Source: Serratia plymuthica (GTDB lineage: Bacteria > Pseudomonadota > Gammaproteobacteria > Enterobacterales > Enterobacteriaceae). Taken from it: a stretch of 64,000 bases of DNA. The DNA is taken from assembly GCF_018336935.1 (NCBI RefSeq), contig NZ_CP068771.1, forward strand, positions 434,001 to 498,000, given 5' to 3'. A program made the translations under genes and the position numbers. The notes under the pieces are model-generated. The model made no database searches, had not been told where the DNA came from, and saw nothing but the letters and a program-made list of their open reading frames with translations. Within the stretch, counting starts at the first letter, position 1. The number at the start of each line of letters is the position of its first letter. Positions 7,699 through 18,440 of the stretch are shown piece after piece.

Positions 7699-10158
7699 AT
7701 GCGAGTGCTGAAATTTGGCGGAACCTCGGTAGCGAATGCAGAACGTTTTCTGCGCGTTGCCGACATCATGGAAAGTAACGCACGTCAGGGACAGGTGGCC
7801 ACGGTATTGTCCGCGCCTGCAAAGATCACCAATCACTTGGTGGCGATGATTGAAAAAACGGTGGCCGGGCAAGACATTCTGCCAAATATGAGCGATGCGG
7901 AGCGTATCTTCGCCGATCTGCTGAGCGGCCTGGCACAGGCTCTGCCGGGGTTTGAATACGATCGCCTGAAGACCTTTGTCGATCAGGAGTTCGCCCAACT
8001 GAAGCAGGTGCTGCACGGCGTAGCGCTGCTGGGGCAGTGCCCGGACAGCGTGAATGCGGCGATTATCTGCCGTGGCGAGAAGCTCTCCATCGCCATCATG
8101 GAAGGCGTATTCCACGCCAAAGGTTTCCCGGTGACGGTGATCAACCCGGTAGAGAAGCTGCTGGCGCAGGGGCATTATCTGGAGTCGACGGTGGATATCA
8201 CCGAATCCACCTTGCGCATCGCCGCCGCAGCTATCCCGGCGGATCACATCGTGCTGATGGCCGGTTTTACCGCCGGTAATGACAAAGGCGAGTTGGTGGT
8301 GCTGGGCCGTAACGGTTCCGACTACTCTGCCGCGGTGCTGGCCGCTTGTCTGCGCGCGGACTGTTGCGAGATCTGGACCGACGTCGATGGCGTTTATACC
8401 TGCGACCCGCGCACCGTGCCGGACGCCAGGTTGCTTAAATCGATGTCGTATCAGGAGGCGATGGAGCTTTCCTATTTCGGCGCCAGCGTACTTCACCCTC
8501 GGACTATCGCCCCGATTGCCCAGTTCCAAATCCCTTGCCTGATCAAAAACACCTCCAATCCGCAGGCCCCCGGCACGCTGATCGGCGGTGAAAATGTGGA
8601 TAGCGATACCCCGGTAAAGGGCATCACCAATCTGAACAACATGGCGATGATCAACGTTTCCGGGCCGGGGATGAAGGGCATGGTCGGCATGGCCGCGCGG
8701 GTGTTCGCCGTCATGTCGCGCACCGGGATTTCGGTGGTGCTGATTACCCAATCCTCTTCCGAGTACAGCATCAGCTTCTGCGTGCCGCAGAGCGAGCTGC
8801 GGCGTGCGCGCCGTGCGCTGGAAGACGAATTCTACCTTGAGCTGAAAGACGGTTTGCTCGAGCCGCTGGACGTGATGGAAAAGCTGGCGATTATCTCGGT
8901 CGTGGGCGACGGCATGCGCACTCTGCGCGGCATCTCGGCCCGCTTCTTCTCTGCGCTGGCGCGCGCCAATATCAACATTGTCGCCATCGCTCAGGGCTCG
9001 TCGGAGCGTTCCATCTCGGTGGTGGTCAGCAACGATTCCGCCACCACCGGCGTTCGCGTCTGCCACCAGATGCTGTTCAATACCGATCAGGTGATTGAAG
9101 TGTTTGTCATCGGCGTCGGCGGCGTCGGCGGCGCGTTGATCGAGCAGATTTATCGCCAGCAGCCGTGGCTGAAGCAAAAGCATATCGATCTGCGCATTTG
9201 CGGTATCGCCAATTCCCGCGCCATGCTGACCAATGTGCACGGCATTGCTCTGGAGAGTTGGAACGAGGAGCTGGCCGCAGCCAAAGAACCGTTCAATCTT
9301 GGCCGCCTGATCCGTTTGGTTAAGGAGTATCACCTGCTGAACCCGGTGATCGTCGACTGTACCTCCAGCCAGGCGGTTGCCGACCAATACGCGGATTTCC
9401 TGGCCGATGGTTTCCACGTGGTGACGCCGAACAAGAAGGCCAACACCTCGTCGATGAACTACTATCAACAGCTGCGCACCGCCGCTGCCGGTTCACGCCG
9501 CAAGTTCCTGTACGACACCAACGTCGGTGCGGGTTTGCCGGTGATTGAGAACCTGCAAAATCTGCTGAACGCAGGCGATGAGTTGACGCGTTTCTCCGGT
9601 ATCCTGTCCGGTTCGCTGTCGTTTATTTTCGGCAAGCTGGACGAAGGCATGTCGCTGTCGGCGGCGACCCTGGAGGCCAGGGCCAAAGGGTATACCGAGC
9701 CGGATCCGCGTGACGATCTTTCCGGTATGGACGTGGCCCGCAAGCTTTTGATCCTGGCCCGTGAGGCGGGTTACAAGCTGGAGCTGGAGGACATCGAGGT
9801 CGAGTCGGCGCTGCCGCCGTCCTTTGACGCCTCCGGAGATGTGGAGGCCTTCCTGGCACGCCTGCCGGAACTGGATAAAGAATACGCCCGCAACGTGGCT
9901 AACGCCGCCGAGCAGGGTAAGGTGTTGCGCTATGTCGGCGTGATCGAAGATGGCCGCTGTCAGGTTCGCATTGATGCGGTAGACGGCAACGATCCGTTGT
10001 ATAAAGTGAAGAACGGTGAGAACGCCCTGGCTTTCTACAGCCGTTACTATCAACCATTACCTTTGGTGCTGCGCGGTTACGGCGCCGGTAATGATGTGAC
10101 TGCGGCGGGGGTATTTGCCGACCTGTTGCGCACACTGTCATGGAAGTTGGGAGTTTAA
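7699..10158 (+). CDS. thrA: Bifunctional aspartokinase I / homoserine dehydrogenase I
   Basis: Catalyses the first and third steps of threonine synthesis from aspartate and is feedback-inhibited by threonine. It has 819 residues, one fewer than in E. coli. The N-terminal kinase starts [17 protein letters not shown]. Paired ACT domains follow (about residues 310-460, with [11 protein letters not shown] and [13 protein letters not shown]). The homoserine dehydrogenase Rossmann motif [17 protein letters not shown] begins near residue 467, and [18 protein letters not shown] lies in the catalytic part. It is the first structural gene of thrABC, with 1 nt to thrB. Confidence 0.98.
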   Translation: MRVLKFGGTSVANAERFLRVADIMESNARQGQVATVLSAPAKITNHLVAMIEKTVAGQDILPNMSDAERIFADLLSGLAQALPGFEYDRLKTFVDQEFAQLKQVLHGVALLGQCPDSVNAAIICRGEKLSIAIMEGVFHAKGFPVTVINPVEKLLAQGHYLESTVDITESTLRIAAAAIPADHIVLMAGFTAGNDKGELVVLGRNGSDYSAAVLAACLRADCCEIWTDVDGVYTCDPRTVPDARLLKSMSYQEAMELSYFGASVLHPRTIAPIAQFQIPCLIKNTSNPQAPGTLIGGENVDSDTPVKGITNLNNMAMINVSGPGMKGMVGMAARVFAVMSRTGISVVLITQSSSEYSISFCVPQSELRRARRALEDEFYLELKDGLLEPLDVMEKLAIISVVGDGMRTLRGISARFFSALARANINIVAIAQGSSERSISVVVSNDSATTGVRVCHQMLFNTDQVIEVFVIGVGGVGGALIEQIYRQQPWLKQKHIDLRICGIANSRAMLTNVHGIALESWNEELAAAKEPFNLGRLIRLVKEYHLLNPVIVDCTSSQAVADQYADFLADGFHVVTPNKKANTSSMNYYQQLRTAAAGSRRKFLYDTNVGAGLPVIENLQNLLNAGDELTRFSGILSGSLSFIFGKLDEGMSLSAATLEARAKGYTEPDPRDDLSGMDVARKLLILAREAGYKLELEDIEVESALPPSFDASGDVEAFLARLPELDKEYARNVANAAEQGKVLRYVGVIEDGRCQVRIDAVDGNDPLYKVKNGENALAFYSRYYQPLPLVLRGYGAGNDVTAAGVFADLLRTLSWKLGV

Positions 10159-10159
10159 T

Positions 10160-11089
10160 ATGGTTAAGGTGTATGCACCGGCCTCAATTGGCAACGTCAG
10201 CGTCGGCTTCGACGTTCTGGGTGCGGCGGTGTCTCCGATCGACGGCACTCTGTTGGGCGACTGCGTCAGCGTGGAAGCCGCCGAAACGTTCAGCCTGCAA
10301 AACGCCGGCCGCTTTGTCAGCAAACTGCCTGACGATCCGAAAGAAAATATCGTCTATCAATGCTGGGAGCGTTTTTGCCAGGAGATAGGCCGGCAGATCC
10401 CGGTGGCGATGCGGCTGGAGAAAAACATGCCGATCGGTTCCGGCCTGGGCTCGAGCGCCTGTTCGGTGGTCGCCGGGTTGATGGCGATGAATGAATTCTG
10501 CAACCGTCCGCTGGATGAAATGACGCTGCTGGGCCTGATGGGCGAGCTGGAAGGTCGTATTTCCGGCAGCGTGCATTACGACAACGTCGCGCCATGCTAC
10601 CTGGGCGGCCTGCAGTTGATGCTGGAAGAAGAGGGCTTCATCAGCCAGGAAGTGCCCTGCTTTAAAGACTGGCTGTGGGTGATGGCCTACCCGGGCATCA
10701 AGGTGTCCACCGCCGAAGCGCGCGCTATCCTGCCCGCGCAGTACCGCCGTCAGGACTGCATCAGCCATGGTCGCTATCTGGCGGGCTTTATCCATGCCTG
10801 CCACACCCAGCAGCCGCGTCTGGCAGCCAAACTGATGCAGGACGTGATTGCCGAGCCGTACCGTACCCGCCTGCTGCCGGGCTTTGCCGACGCGCGCAAG
10901 GCCGCGCAGGACATCGGCGCTCTGGCTTGCGGCATCTCCGGCTCCGGCCCGACGCTGTTCGCCGTCTGTGACGATGGCGCCACCGCACAACGCATGGCCG
11001 ACTGGCTGACCAATCACTATCTGCAAAACGACGAAGGTTTTGTTCATATTTGCCGTCTGGATACCGCAGGCGCACGACTACTGGGATAA
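10160..11089 (+). CDS. thrB: Homoserine kinase
   Basis: GHMP kinase that phosphorylates homoserine to O-phosphohomoserine. It has 309 residues. The N-terminal [16 protein letters not shown] and the ATP-binding loop [16 protein letters not shown] (about residue 90) are the GHMP signatures; [13 protein letters not shown] is motif 3. The open frame runs back into thrA, but the ATG at 10160, one base after the thrA stop, is the family start. Translational coupling within thrABC is likely. Confidence 0.98.
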   Translation: MVKVYAPASIGNVSVGFDVLGAAVSPIDGTLLGDCVSVEAAETFSLQNAGRFVSKLPDDPKENIVYQCWERFCQEIGRQIPVAMRLEKNMPIGSGLGSSACSVVAGLMAMNEFCNRPLDEMTLLGLMGELEGRISGSVHYDNVAPCYLGGLQLMLEEEGFISQEVPCFKDWLWVMAYPGIKVSTAEARAILPAQYRRQDCISHGRYLAGFIHACHTQQPRLAAKLMQDVIAEPYRTRLLPGFADARKAAQDIGALACGISGSGPTLFAVCDDGATAQRMADWLTNHYLQNDEGFVHICRLDTAGARLLG

Positions 11090-11092
11090 CGC

Positions 11093-12382
11093 ATGAAACT
11101 GTACAACCTTAAGGATCACAACGAGCAGGTCAGCTTCGCGCAGGCGATCAAACAGGGCCTGGGCAAACAGCAGGGGCTGTTTTTCCCGCTGGATCTGCCG
11201 GAGTTTGAACTGACCGAAATCGATCACCTGCTGGAGCAGGACTTTGTCACCCGCAGCACCCGAATCCTGTCGGCGTTTATCGGCGATGAAGTGTCGGAAG
11301 AGGCGCTGCATAAGCGCGTGGCGGCGGCGTTTGAATTCCCTGCGCCGGTTGCGCAAGTGGAAGACGACATTGCCTGTCTGGAGCTGTTCCACGGCCCGAC
11401 GCTGGCGTTCAAAGACTTCGGCGGCCGCTTTATGGCGCAGATGCTGGCGGAAGTGGCGGGCGATCAGCCGGTGACCATCCTGACGGCGACCTCCGGCGAT
11501 ACCGGCGCCGCCGTGGCGCACGCTTTCTATGGCCTGAAGAACGTACGCGTGGTCATCTTGTATCCGCAGGGCAAAATCAGCCCGCTGCAGGAAAAACTGT
11601 TCTGTACTTTGGGCGGCAATATCCACACCGTGGCGATCGATGGTGACTTCGATGCTTGCCAGGCGCTGGTGAAACAGGCCTTTGACGATCAGGAGTTGAA
11701 AGAGGCGCTGCACCTGAACTCGGCAAACTCCATCAATATCAGCCGCCTGCTGGCGCAGATTTGCTACTACTTCGAAGCGGTGGCGCAATTGCCGCAGGAA
11801 GCGCGCAATCAACTGGTTATCTCGGTGCCAAGCGGTAACTTCGGCGATCTGACCGCCGGCCTGCTGGCCAAGTCGCTGGGGCTGCCGGTGAAGCGTTTTA
11901 TCGCTGCCACCAATGCCAACGACACCGTGCCGCGCTTCCTGACCAACGGTCAGTGGCAGCCGCACGCTACGGTCGCTACGCTGTCGAATGCGATGGACGT
12001 AAGCCAGCCGAACAACTGGCCGCGCGTGGAGGAGCTGTTCCGCCGTAAAATCTGGCAGTTGAAAGAGCTGGGCCGTGCGGCGGTGAGTGATGAAACCACC
12101 AGGGACACCATGCGGGAGCTGGCGCAATTGGGGTATCTCTCAGAACCGCATGCTGCGATTGCTTACCGCGCTCTGCGCGATCAGTTGCAAGAAGGGGAGT
12201 TTGGTTTGTTCCTCGGCACTGCGCATCCGGCCAAGTTCAAGGAGAGCGTGGAAGAGATCCTCGGCCAGGAACTGCCGCTGCCGAAAGCGCTGGCGCTGCG
12301 TGCCGATTTACCGCTGCTGTCCCACAACCTGCCGGCCGGTTTCGCCGAGCTGCGTAAATTCCTGATGGCTCTGCCGGCCTGA
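11093..12382 (+). CDS. thrC: Threonine synthase
   Basis: PLP enzyme that converts O-phosphohomoserine to threonine, the last step of the pathway. It has 429 residues. The PLP-binding Lys is in HGPTLAFKDFGGRFM near residue 107, and the phosphate loop is SVPSGNFGDLTAGLLA. It starts 3 nt after thrB and ends just before a strong terminator. Neighbours and length match the E. coli operon. Confidence 0.98.
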   Translation: MKLYNLKDHNEQVSFAQAIKQGLGKQQGLFFPLDLPEFELTEIDHLLEQDFVTRSTRILSAFIGDEVSEEALHKRVAAAFEFPAPVAQVEDDIACLELFHGPTLAFKDFGGRFMAQMLAEVAGDQPVTILTATSGDTGAAVAHAFYGLKNVRVVILYPQGKISPLQEKLFCTLGGNIHTVAIDGDFDACQALVKQAFDDQELKEALHLNSANSINISRLLAQICYYFEAVAQLPQEARNQLVISVPSGNFGDLTAGLLAKSLGLPVKRFIAATNANDTVPRFLTNGQWQPHATVATLSNAMDVSQPNNWPRVEELFRRKIWQLKELGRAAVSDETTRDTMRELAQLGYLSEPHAAIAYRALRDQLQEGEFGLFLGTAHPAKFKESVEEILGQELPLPKALALRADLPLLSHNLPAGFAELRKFLMALPA

Positions 12383-12403
12383 TACCGCTCAGCCTAAAAA
12401 CGA

Positions 12404-12430
12404 AAGCCGTCATTGCGACGGCTTTTTTTT
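12404..12430. terminator. Terminator of thrABC
   Basis: AAGCCGTC (12404-12411) pairs with GACGGCTT (12417-12424) around a 5-nt loop, followed by eight T. It lies 21 nt after the thrC stop and may also serve the convergent yaaA. Confidence 0.88.
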
Positions 12431-12439
12431 GCGTTCTTT

Positions 12440-13213
12440 TTACTGTTCGGGGCGTTTGAACACCAGTTCATTGCCTTTGGAGTCGGCTTCATCAAAGGTG
12501 TAGCCTTCCAGATTGAAACCAAGCAGCTGTTCGCGCTGCGTCAGGCGGTTTTTGATGATAAAGCGGCTCATCAACCCACGCGCTTTTTTGGCGTAGAAAC
12601 TGATCACCTTATATTTGCCGTTTTTCTCGTCGAGAAACACCGGTTTGATCAGCGTACCGTGCAGTTTGGCCGGTTTCACCGATTTGAAGTACTCGTCGGA
12701 AGCCAGATTGACCACCAGGTCGTCACCCTGTTGTTCCAGCGCCTCGTTCAACTTTTTGGTGATTTGCTCGCCCCAGAAACCGTACAAATCCTTGCCCTTC
12801 GGATTCTCCAGCCTGATGCCCATCTCAAGCCGGTAAGGCATCATCAGATCGAGGGGGCGCAGCACGCCATATAAGCCGGACAGCATCCGCAGGTGCTGTT
12901 GAGCGAAATCAAAGTCCTCTTCGCTGAAGTCCTGCGCCTGCAGGCCGGTATACACATCGCCTTTAAACGCCAATAACGCCTGGCGGGCGGTGTCTGGGGT
13001 GAATTTAGGCTGCCAGTCGCTGAAGCGAGCGGCATTCAGACCGGCCAGTTTATCGCTGATGCCCATCAGGCTGGAGATTTGTGCCGGCGTCAGTTCGCGG
13101 CAGATTTTGATCAGTTGCTTCGACTTGTCCAGCAATTCGGGCTGCGTGAAGCGTTCTGTCGCCAGCGGGCTTTCGTAATCAAGGGTTTTTGCAGGTGAAA
13201 TAATAACGAGCAT
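12440..13213 (-). CDS. yaaA: Peroxide stress protein YaaA
   Basis: A 257-residue DUF328/UPF0246 protein. In E. coli it limits free iron and DNA damage under hydrogen peroxide stress and belongs to the OxyR regulon. The N-terminus [16 protein letters not shown] and the segments [19 protein letters not shown] and [13 protein letters not shown] are family hallmarks. The ORF could begin 46 codons further upstream, but the ATG at 13213 matches the family. An enlarged ERIC element lies upstream. Confidence 0.95.
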   Translation of the reverse strand: MLVIISPAKTLDYESPLATERFTQPELLDKSKQLIKICRELTPAQISSLMGISDKLAGLNAARFSDWQPKFTPDTARQALLAFKGDVYTGLQAQDFSEEDFDFAQQHLRMLSGLYGVLRPLDLMMPYRLEMGIRLENPKGKDLYGFWGEQITKKLNEALEQQGDDLVVNLASDEYFKSVKPAKLHGTLIKPVFLDEKNGKYKVISFYAKKARGLMSRFIIKNRLTQREQLLGFNLEGYTFDEADSKGNELVFKRPEQ

Positions 13214-13282
13214 GGCCAAATCCTGTTTATCCAAGAACCGATACTGTAGCAAAAAGCGCGAGAAAAAGGGGCAATGGGTCTG

Positions 13283-13445
13283 ATACCCGCCGCCTTTCAA
13301 GCTGCAGCGTTGTTGGCCCCAGGCGCTTACTCCAGTAAGCGCCTGGGGCAAGCGACTTTACCGCCTGGCTGTGCCGTACAGGGATGTACAAATGCCGCGA
13401 GCGCATGGATGCGCTAGAGCGGCCAACTCGAAATGCATAGGGTAT
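13283..13445. repeat. Enlarged ERIC element (about 163 bp) between yaaA and the symporter gene
   Basis: Bounded by ATACCC (13283-13288) and GGGTAT (13440-13445), the usual ERIC ends. The core is a perfect inverted repeat: CCCCAGGCGCTTACT at 13317-13331 pairs with AGTAAGCGCCTGGGG at 13334-13348. It is about 36 bp longer than the 127-bp copies in this window. The extra sequence lies right of the core and contains its own stem, AGCGCAT..ATGCGCT. Confidence 0.8.
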
Positions 13446-13477
13446 AGGAAGAGAGCAGTGATACACGCCCGCAAAAG

Positions 13478-14902
13478 TCAGCCTTTATCCCATACGCCAG
13501 GTTCAAGCTGGGGTTTCAGCTCGGGAAAACGGTTGGCGTCGAAAGTGGGCAATATCCCCAACTTGCGCTGGCGGTGGTAGTCGTTGGCCAGTTTCAGCGC
13601 CACGCGCGACAGCAGCAGGAGAGCCGTCAGGTTGGTGATCGCCATCAGCGCCATCGACGTGTCGGCCATTTTCCACACCACCGGCAGCTCGGCCAGGGCG
13701 CCAAACATCACCATACCCAACGCCGCGCAGCGGAAAATCGTCAACCCGGCCGGGTGGTTGTGTTCCAGGAACACCAGATTGCTCTCGGCGTAAGCATAGT
13801 TGGCAATGATCGAGGTGAAAGCGAAAAAGAAAATGGCGACGGCGACAAACGGCGCGCCCCAATTGCCGACGGCGGCGGAGAGGGCCCGCTGGGTCATATC
13901 GATACCGCTGATGCTGGTTGTCGGCTGATCCAACACGCCGGAGGAGAGAATGATCGCGGCGGTGGCGCTGCAAATAACGATAGTGTCGATGAATACCCCG
14001 AGCATTTGCACGTAGCCCTGCGAGGAGGGATGCGGCGGGTAAGGTGATGCGGAGGCTGCCGCATTGGGCGCGGAGCCCATGCCGGCTTCATTGGAGAACA
14101 GACCGCGCTGAACGCCCTGGGTCATGGCCTGCGAAATGCCATAGCCGACGGCACCGGCCGCCGCTTCCTGCAGCCCAAAGGCGCTCTTGACCACCAGCGT
14201 GAGGATTGCCGACATCTGATCAATGTTGTGGCCAATCACCCAGAAAGCCAGCAGCAGATAGGCACCGGCCATCAGCGGTACTATTCGTTCGGCCACGCGC
14301 GCGACGGAACGGATGCCGCCGAAGATCACGATGCCGCTGAGCAACACCAGACCGATCCCCACATGCAGCGGCTTCGCGTTGAACGCGATGGCGGAGGCTT
14401 GGGCGATGGAGTTGGCCTGGACGCCATTAAACACCAGCCCGAAGGCGATGATCAGGAAAAGGGAGAACAGCACGCCCATCCAGCGCATGCCCAGGCCCTT
14501 TTCCATATAGTAAGCCGGGCCACCGCGGTAATTGCCTTGATCGTCTTTGGTTTTGTAGAGCTGGGCGAGGCTGCTTTCAACGAACGAGGTAGCCATGCCG
14601 ATAAACGCCACGATCCACATCCAGAAGATAGCCCCTGGGCCGCCGGCGGTGAGGGCTATCGCCACGCCGGTCAGGTTACCGGTACCGACGCGCGCCGCCA
14701 GGGTGGTACACAGCGCCTGAAAAGAAGAGATGCCTGCGCTGTCGCTTTTGTTGCTGTGCTTCAGTACCGAAAACATGTGGCTGAAATGGCGAACCTGAAT
14801 AAAGTGGGTACGCAGGGTGAAATAAATGCCCGTACCCAGCAGCAAATAAATCAGCACCGAACCCCACAAAACGGCGTTTATAAAATCTATCAGGTCCGTC
14901 AC
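13478..14902 (-). CDS. yaaJ: Alanine/sodium symporter family transporter (AGCS), YaaJ-like
   Basis: Inner-membrane Na+/H+-coupled alanine or glycine transporter of 474 residues with about ten hydrophobic segments. Family sequences include SSFQALCTTLAARVGTGNLTGVA near residue 70 and VQRGLFSNEAGMGSAPNAAA near residue 275. The frame could begin upstream at 14947, but the GTG at 14902 has an AGGAGG six bases before it and gives the YaaJ-like start (M)TDLIDFINAVLWGS. YaaJ occupies this position in E. coli. The substrate is inferred from the family. Confidence 0.9.
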   Translation of the reverse strand: MTDLIDFINAVLWGSVLIYLLLGTGIYFTLRTHFIQVRHFSHMFSVLKHSNKSDSAGISSFQALCTTLAARVGTGNLTGVAIALTAGGPGAIFWMWIVAFIGMATSFVESSLAQLYKTKDDQGNYRGGPAYYMEKGLGMRWMGVLFSLFLIIAFGLVFNGVQANSIAQASAIAFNAKPLHVGIGLVLLSGIVIFGGIRSVARVAERIVPLMAGAYLLLAFWVIGHNIDQMSAILTLVVKSAFGLQEAAAGAVGYGISQAMTQGVQRGLFSNEAGMGSAPNAAASASPYPPHPSSQGYVQMLGVFIDTIVICSATAAIILSSGVLDQPTTSISGIDMTQRALSAAVGNWGAPFVAVAIFFFAFTSIIANYAYAESNLVFLEHNHPAGLTIFRCAALGMVMFGALAELPVVWKMADTSMALMAITNLTALLLLSRVALKLANDYHRQRKLGILPTFDANRFPELKPQLEPGVWDKG

Positions 14903-15283
14903 GGATCCCTCCTGGTTGAAATTTATTGCGCACCGCACAGTATCCACTGCGGGTGAAAATACCTTGAGCGTGTTTTTACAAGAGCTTAGCCGAGAGTCGT
15001 CGGATTCAGATGAATTGAGATTTTTCTCATCTCTGCGCCGCTATCGCCTAATTTGGCGAGAATTTAACATAATTCATTTCATCGATAGCACGTTATTGCC
15101 TTTTCATTAGTTCGGAAATGACGAAAGATATCTGCGTAAACGGTTGCTCGCCCAAGGAAAAAACCAACGCCGCCTGGCCGCGATTTTCCAGCCTTGCACC
15201 GGGCCTTGCGCATGTTATTATCAAGGCAGGGCATGGTTGAACGATGCCAAAAGTTCATGCACAAACGATGAGATAATGCCAAC
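14903..15283. other. Symporter-talB divergent intergenic region with talB promoter
   Basis: About 380 bp without a gene. A strong candidate talB promoter is TTGCAC (15194-15199), a 16-bp spacer and TATTAT (15216-15221) preceded by an extended -10 TG (15213-15214). The half nearer the symporter gene is A+T rich and should carry its promoter. No repeat element was recognised. Confidence 0.6.
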
Positions 15284-16237
15284 ATGACCGATAAATTAAC
15301 TTCCCTGCGCCAGCTTACTACTGTGGTTGCGGACACGGGCGATATCGCGGCAATGAAGCTGTATCAACCGCAAGACGCCACAACCAATCCTTCGCTGATC
15401 CTCAATGCAGCTCAAATTCCTGAATACCGTAAACTGATTGACGAAGCCGTTGCCTGGGCGCGCGAGCAGAGCAGCGATCGCGAACAGCAGATTGCCGATG
15501 CCGCCGACAAGCTGGCCGTCAACATCGGTCTGGAAATCCTTAAATTGGTTCCGGGCCGTATCTCCACAGAAGTGGACGCACGCCTGTCCTACGACACCGT
15601 AGCCAGCGTTGCCAAGGCCAAGCGCCTGATCAAACTGTACAACGATGCCGGCATCAGCAACGATCGCATCCTGATCAAACTGGCTTCTACCTGGCAGGGC
15701 ATCCGCGCAGCGGAACAGCTGGAAAAAGAAGGCATCAACTGTAACCTGACCCTGCTGTTCTCCTTCGCTCAGGCGCGTGCCTGTGCTGAAGCCGGCGTGT
15801 TCCTGATTTCTCCGTTCGTTGGCCGTATCCTCGACTGGTACAAAGCCAATGGCGACAAGAAAGAGTTCGCGCCAAACGAAGATCCGGGCGTGGTTTCCGT
15901 GACCGAGATCTACCAGTACTACAAAGAGCACGGCTACAAGACCGTGGTGATGGGCGCCAGCTTCCGTAACGTGGGCGAAATCATTGAACTGGCCGGTTGC
16001 GACCGTCTGACCATTGCCCCTGCGCTGCTGAAAGAGTTGGCAGAGAGCGAAGGCGCACTGGAGCGTAAACTGGCTTACACCGGCGAAGTGAAAGCGCGCC
16101 CTGCTGCGCTGACCGAGCCTGAGTTCTACTGGCAGCACAACCAGGATCCAATGGCGGTTGAGAAACTGACCGACGGTATCCGCAAGTTTGCCGTAGACCA
16201 GGGCAAGCTGGAAAAAATGATCGCCGATCTGCTGTAA
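15284..16237 (+). CDS. talB: Transaldolase B
   Basis: Non-oxidative pentose phosphate enzyme that moves a dihydroxyacetone unit between sedoheptulose-7-phosphate and glyceraldehyde-3-phosphate. The 317-residue length is exact for the family. The Schiff-base Lys132 is in [13 protein letters not shown], Asp17 is in VVADTGDI, and the N-terminal DATTNPSL motif is present. It has its own promoter and terminator and is followed by mog, as in E. coli. Confidence 0.98.
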   Translation: MTDKLTSLRQLTTVVADTGDIAAMKLYQPQDATTNPSLILNAAQIPEYRKLIDEAVAWAREQSSDREQQIADAADKLAVNIGLEILKLVPGRISTEVDARLSYDTVASVAKAKRLIKLYNDAGISNDRILIKLASTWQGIRAAEQLEKEGINCNLTLLFSFAQARACAEAGVFLISPFVGRILDWYKANGDKKEFAPNEDPGVVSVTEIYQYYKEHGYKTVVMGASFRNVGEIIELAGCDRLTIAPALLKELAESEGALERKLAYTGEVKARPAALTEPEFYWQHNQDPMAVEKLTDGIRKFAVDQGKLEKMIADLL

Positions 16238-16257
16238 TTACCGCAATCAGCGCGAAA

Positions 16258-16282
16258 AAGGTGGCTCAGGCCGCCTTTTTTT
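16258..16282 (+). terminator. Terminator of talB
   Basis: AAGGTGGC (16258-16265) and GCCGCCTT (16270-16277) form a stem with one non-Watson-Crick position and a TCAG loop, followed by T to 16282. Confidence 0.85.
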
Positions 16283-16375
16283 ATGCTCGCTGCGCCCGGC
16301 GGAGGGCAGACACTTTATACTCTCAGGATTAATAACAGGATGGGAAGTGAACCCATCAGGCTGTAGAGGTTACGC

Positions 16376-16963
16376 ATGGACATATTACGTATTGGTTTGG
16401 TTTCTGTTTCCGACCGCGCTTCCGGCGGCGTTTACCAGGATAAAGGCATTCCGGCATTGGAAGAGTGGCTGACCGCCGCACTCGCCTCACCCTTTAAAGT
16501 GGAAACCCGCCTGATCCCCGATGAGCAGACGCTTATCGAACAGACCCTGTGCGAGCTGGTGGACGAGATGGGCTGCCATCTGGTGTTGACCACCGGCGGT
16601 ACCGGCCCGGCCCGGCGCGACGTGACGCCTGATGCCACCCTGGCGATAGCCGATCGCGTGATGCCCGGCTTCGGCGAGCAAATGCGGCAAATCAGCCTAC
16701 ACTATGTGCCAACGGCAATTCTTTCGCGTCAGGTGGGGGCGATCCGCAAACAGGCGCTGATCATCAACCTGCCCGGGCAGCCGAAGTCGATCAAGGAAAC
16801 GCTGGAAGGGGTGAAGGATGAGCAGGGCAAGACGGTGGTGCACGGCATTTTCGCCAGCGTGCCTTATTGCATTCAACTGCTCGAAGGGCCTTATGTGGAA
16901 ACGCAGGAGACGGTGGTAGCAGCATTTCGCCCGAAGAACGCGCGCCGCGAGATAAACCTCTAA
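16376..16963 (+). CDS. mog: Molybdopterin adenylyltransferase
   Basis: Adenylates molybdopterin before MoeA inserts molybdate, in cytosolic Mo-cofactor synthesis. It has 195 residues. It begins MDILRIGLVSVSDRASGGVYQDKG, and the nucleotide- and pterin-binding motifs LTTGGTGPARRDVTPDAT (around residue 75) and LPGQPKSIKETLEGV are intact. It follows talB as in E. coli, separated by a terminator, so it is probably transcribed on its own. Confidence 0.96.
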   Translation: MDILRIGLVSVSDRASGGVYQDKGIPALEEWLTAALASPFKVETRLIPDEQTLIEQTLCELVDEMGCHLVLTTGGTGPARRDVTPDATLAIADRVMPGFGEQMRQISLHYVPTAILSRQVGAIRKQALIINLPGQPKSIKETLEGVKDEQGKTVVHGIFASVPYCIQLLEGPYVETQETVVAAFRPKNARREINL

Positions 16964-17087
16964 ATTTCAGCAATCTGTGAGATTAGCTTCAGTCCGTCTG
17001 GTGTGAAAATAATTTGCCGCTATAGTAAGAATTCGTTTACAGAAAGCCTGCGGCTTTTATTTCTACGGCCTTTTCCGACGGTACCCT

Positions 17088-18395
17088 ATGCCTCACGATA
17101 ATAATCGCCGGTTAAACCGGCAAGACTACAAAACTCTGACGTTGGCTGCCCTCGGCGGTGCGCTGGAGTTTTATGACTTCATCATTTTCGTCTTCTTTGC
17201 CGCGGTGATGGGTGAGCTGTTTTTCCCGGCGGACATGCCGGAATGGCTGCGACAGGTTCAGACCTTCGGTATCTTCGCCGCCGGTTATCTGGCCCGGCCG
17301 CTGGGCGGCATCGTGATGGCGCATTTCGGCGATCGGGTTGGCCGCAAAAAAATGTTCAGCCTGAGTATTCTGCTGATGGCGTTACCGACCCTGGCGATGG
17401 GCCTGTTGCCCACCTACGCCAATATCGGCATTGCCGCGCCGCTGTTACTGTTGCTGATGCGCGTGTTGCAAGGGGCGGCGATTGGCGGTGAAGTGCCGGG
17501 CGCCTGGGTATTTGTCGCTGAGCATGTGCCGCGCCGCCGTATCGGCTTCGCCTGTGGCACGCTGACCGCCGGGCTGACCGTCGGCATTCTGCTGGGATCG
17601 CTGGTCGCGACGGTGCTCAACACCACATTAAGCCAACAAACCATTCTCGGCGGCGGCTGGCGCATCCCGTTCCTGCTCGGCGGTATCTTCGGGCTGGTGG
17701 CGATGTATTTGCGCCGCTGGCTGCAGGAAACGCCCATCTTCGTCGAGATGCAGGCGCGCAAAGCGCTGGCCAGTGAGCTGCCGCTCAAATCCGTGGTGCT
17801 TAATCATCGCAAGGAAGTGGCGGTTTCTATGCTGCTCACCTGGCTACTGTCCGCCGGTATCGTGGTGGTCATTCTGATGACGCCAACCTACCTGCAAAAG
17901 CAGTTTGGCATCGCCCCGGCGCTGTCGCTGCAGGCTAACAGCATTGCCACCATCATGCTGATTGCCGGGTGCATTGCCGCCGGGCTGTCGGCGGATCGCT
18001 TCGGTGCCAGTAAAACCTTTATCGTCGGCAGTTTATTGCTGGCCGGCTGCAGCTGGCTGTTCTATCGGACGGTGGGGGCGCATCCGGAAATGCTGTTCGC
18101 CGGTTACGCTCTGGTGGGCTTCAGTGTTGGGGTCGTAGGCGCGGTGCCTTACGTGATGGTGCGGGCTTTTCCGGCGGAAGTGCGATTTACCGGGATTTCG
18201 TTCTCATACAATGTTGCATACGCTGTTTTTGGTGGTTTAACCCCAATATTTGTGACGCTGATCATGAAATTAACCCCGTTAGCGCCTGCTTACTACGTGC
18301 TGGCGTTGTCCGGCATCGGGTTGCTGCTGGGCATCTACCTGCACCGCGATTTAAACAGTGAAACCAAGGCGCAACGCGCCGGTTCCTACAGCTAA
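17088..18395 (+). CDS. MFS transporter, metabolite:H+ symporter (MHS/ProP-KgtP-ShiA) type
   Basis: Integral membrane protein of 435 residues with 12 predicted transmembrane segments. The start of TM1, GGALEFYDFIIFVFFA, is typical of the MHS subfamily. The loop 2-3 signature is GDRVGRKKMFSLSI, and RVLQGAAIGGEVPGAWVF is the TM4 motif. MHS members carry osmolytes, dicarboxylates or shikimate; the substrate here cannot be read from the sequence. It has no counterpart between mog and satP in E. coli and stands alone before a terminator. Confidence 0.88.
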   Translation: MPHDNNRRLNRQDYKTLTLAALGGALEFYDFIIFVFFAAVMGELFFPADMPEWLRQVQTFGIFAAGYLARPLGGIVMAHFGDRVGRKKMFSLSILLMALPTLAMGLLPTYANIGIAAPLLLLLMRVLQGAAIGGEVPGAWVFVAEHVPRRRIGFACGTLTAGLTVGILLGSLVATVLNTTLSQQTILGGGWRIPFLLGGIFGLVAMYLRRWLQETPIFVEMQARKALASELPLKSVVLNHRKEVAVSMLLTWLLSAGIVVVILMTPTYLQKQFGIAPALSLQANSIATIMLIAGCIAAGLSADRFGASKTFIVGSLLLAGCSWLFYRTVGAHPEMLFAGYALVGFSVGVVGAVPYVMVRAFPAEVRFTGISFSYNVAYAVFGGLTPIFVTLIMKLTPLAPAYYVLALSGIGLLLGIYLHRDLNSETKAQRAGSYS

Positions 18396-18426
18396 AAAAA
18401 ACCCTGCGTCGCAGGGTTTTTTGTTT
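18395..18426. terminator. Bidirectional terminator between the MFS gene and satP
   Basis: AACCCTGC (18401-18408) pairs with GCAGGGTT (18412-18419). It has an A-run on the left and a T-run on the right, so it can work for both convergent genes. Confidence 0.9.
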
Positions 18427-18440
18427 CAGGCCAAAGGCAA

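Noticed and set aside
7693..9468. 591-codon open frame antisense to thrA
   Set aside because: Long antisense frame caused by codon bias; no recognisable domain, and thrA is intact.
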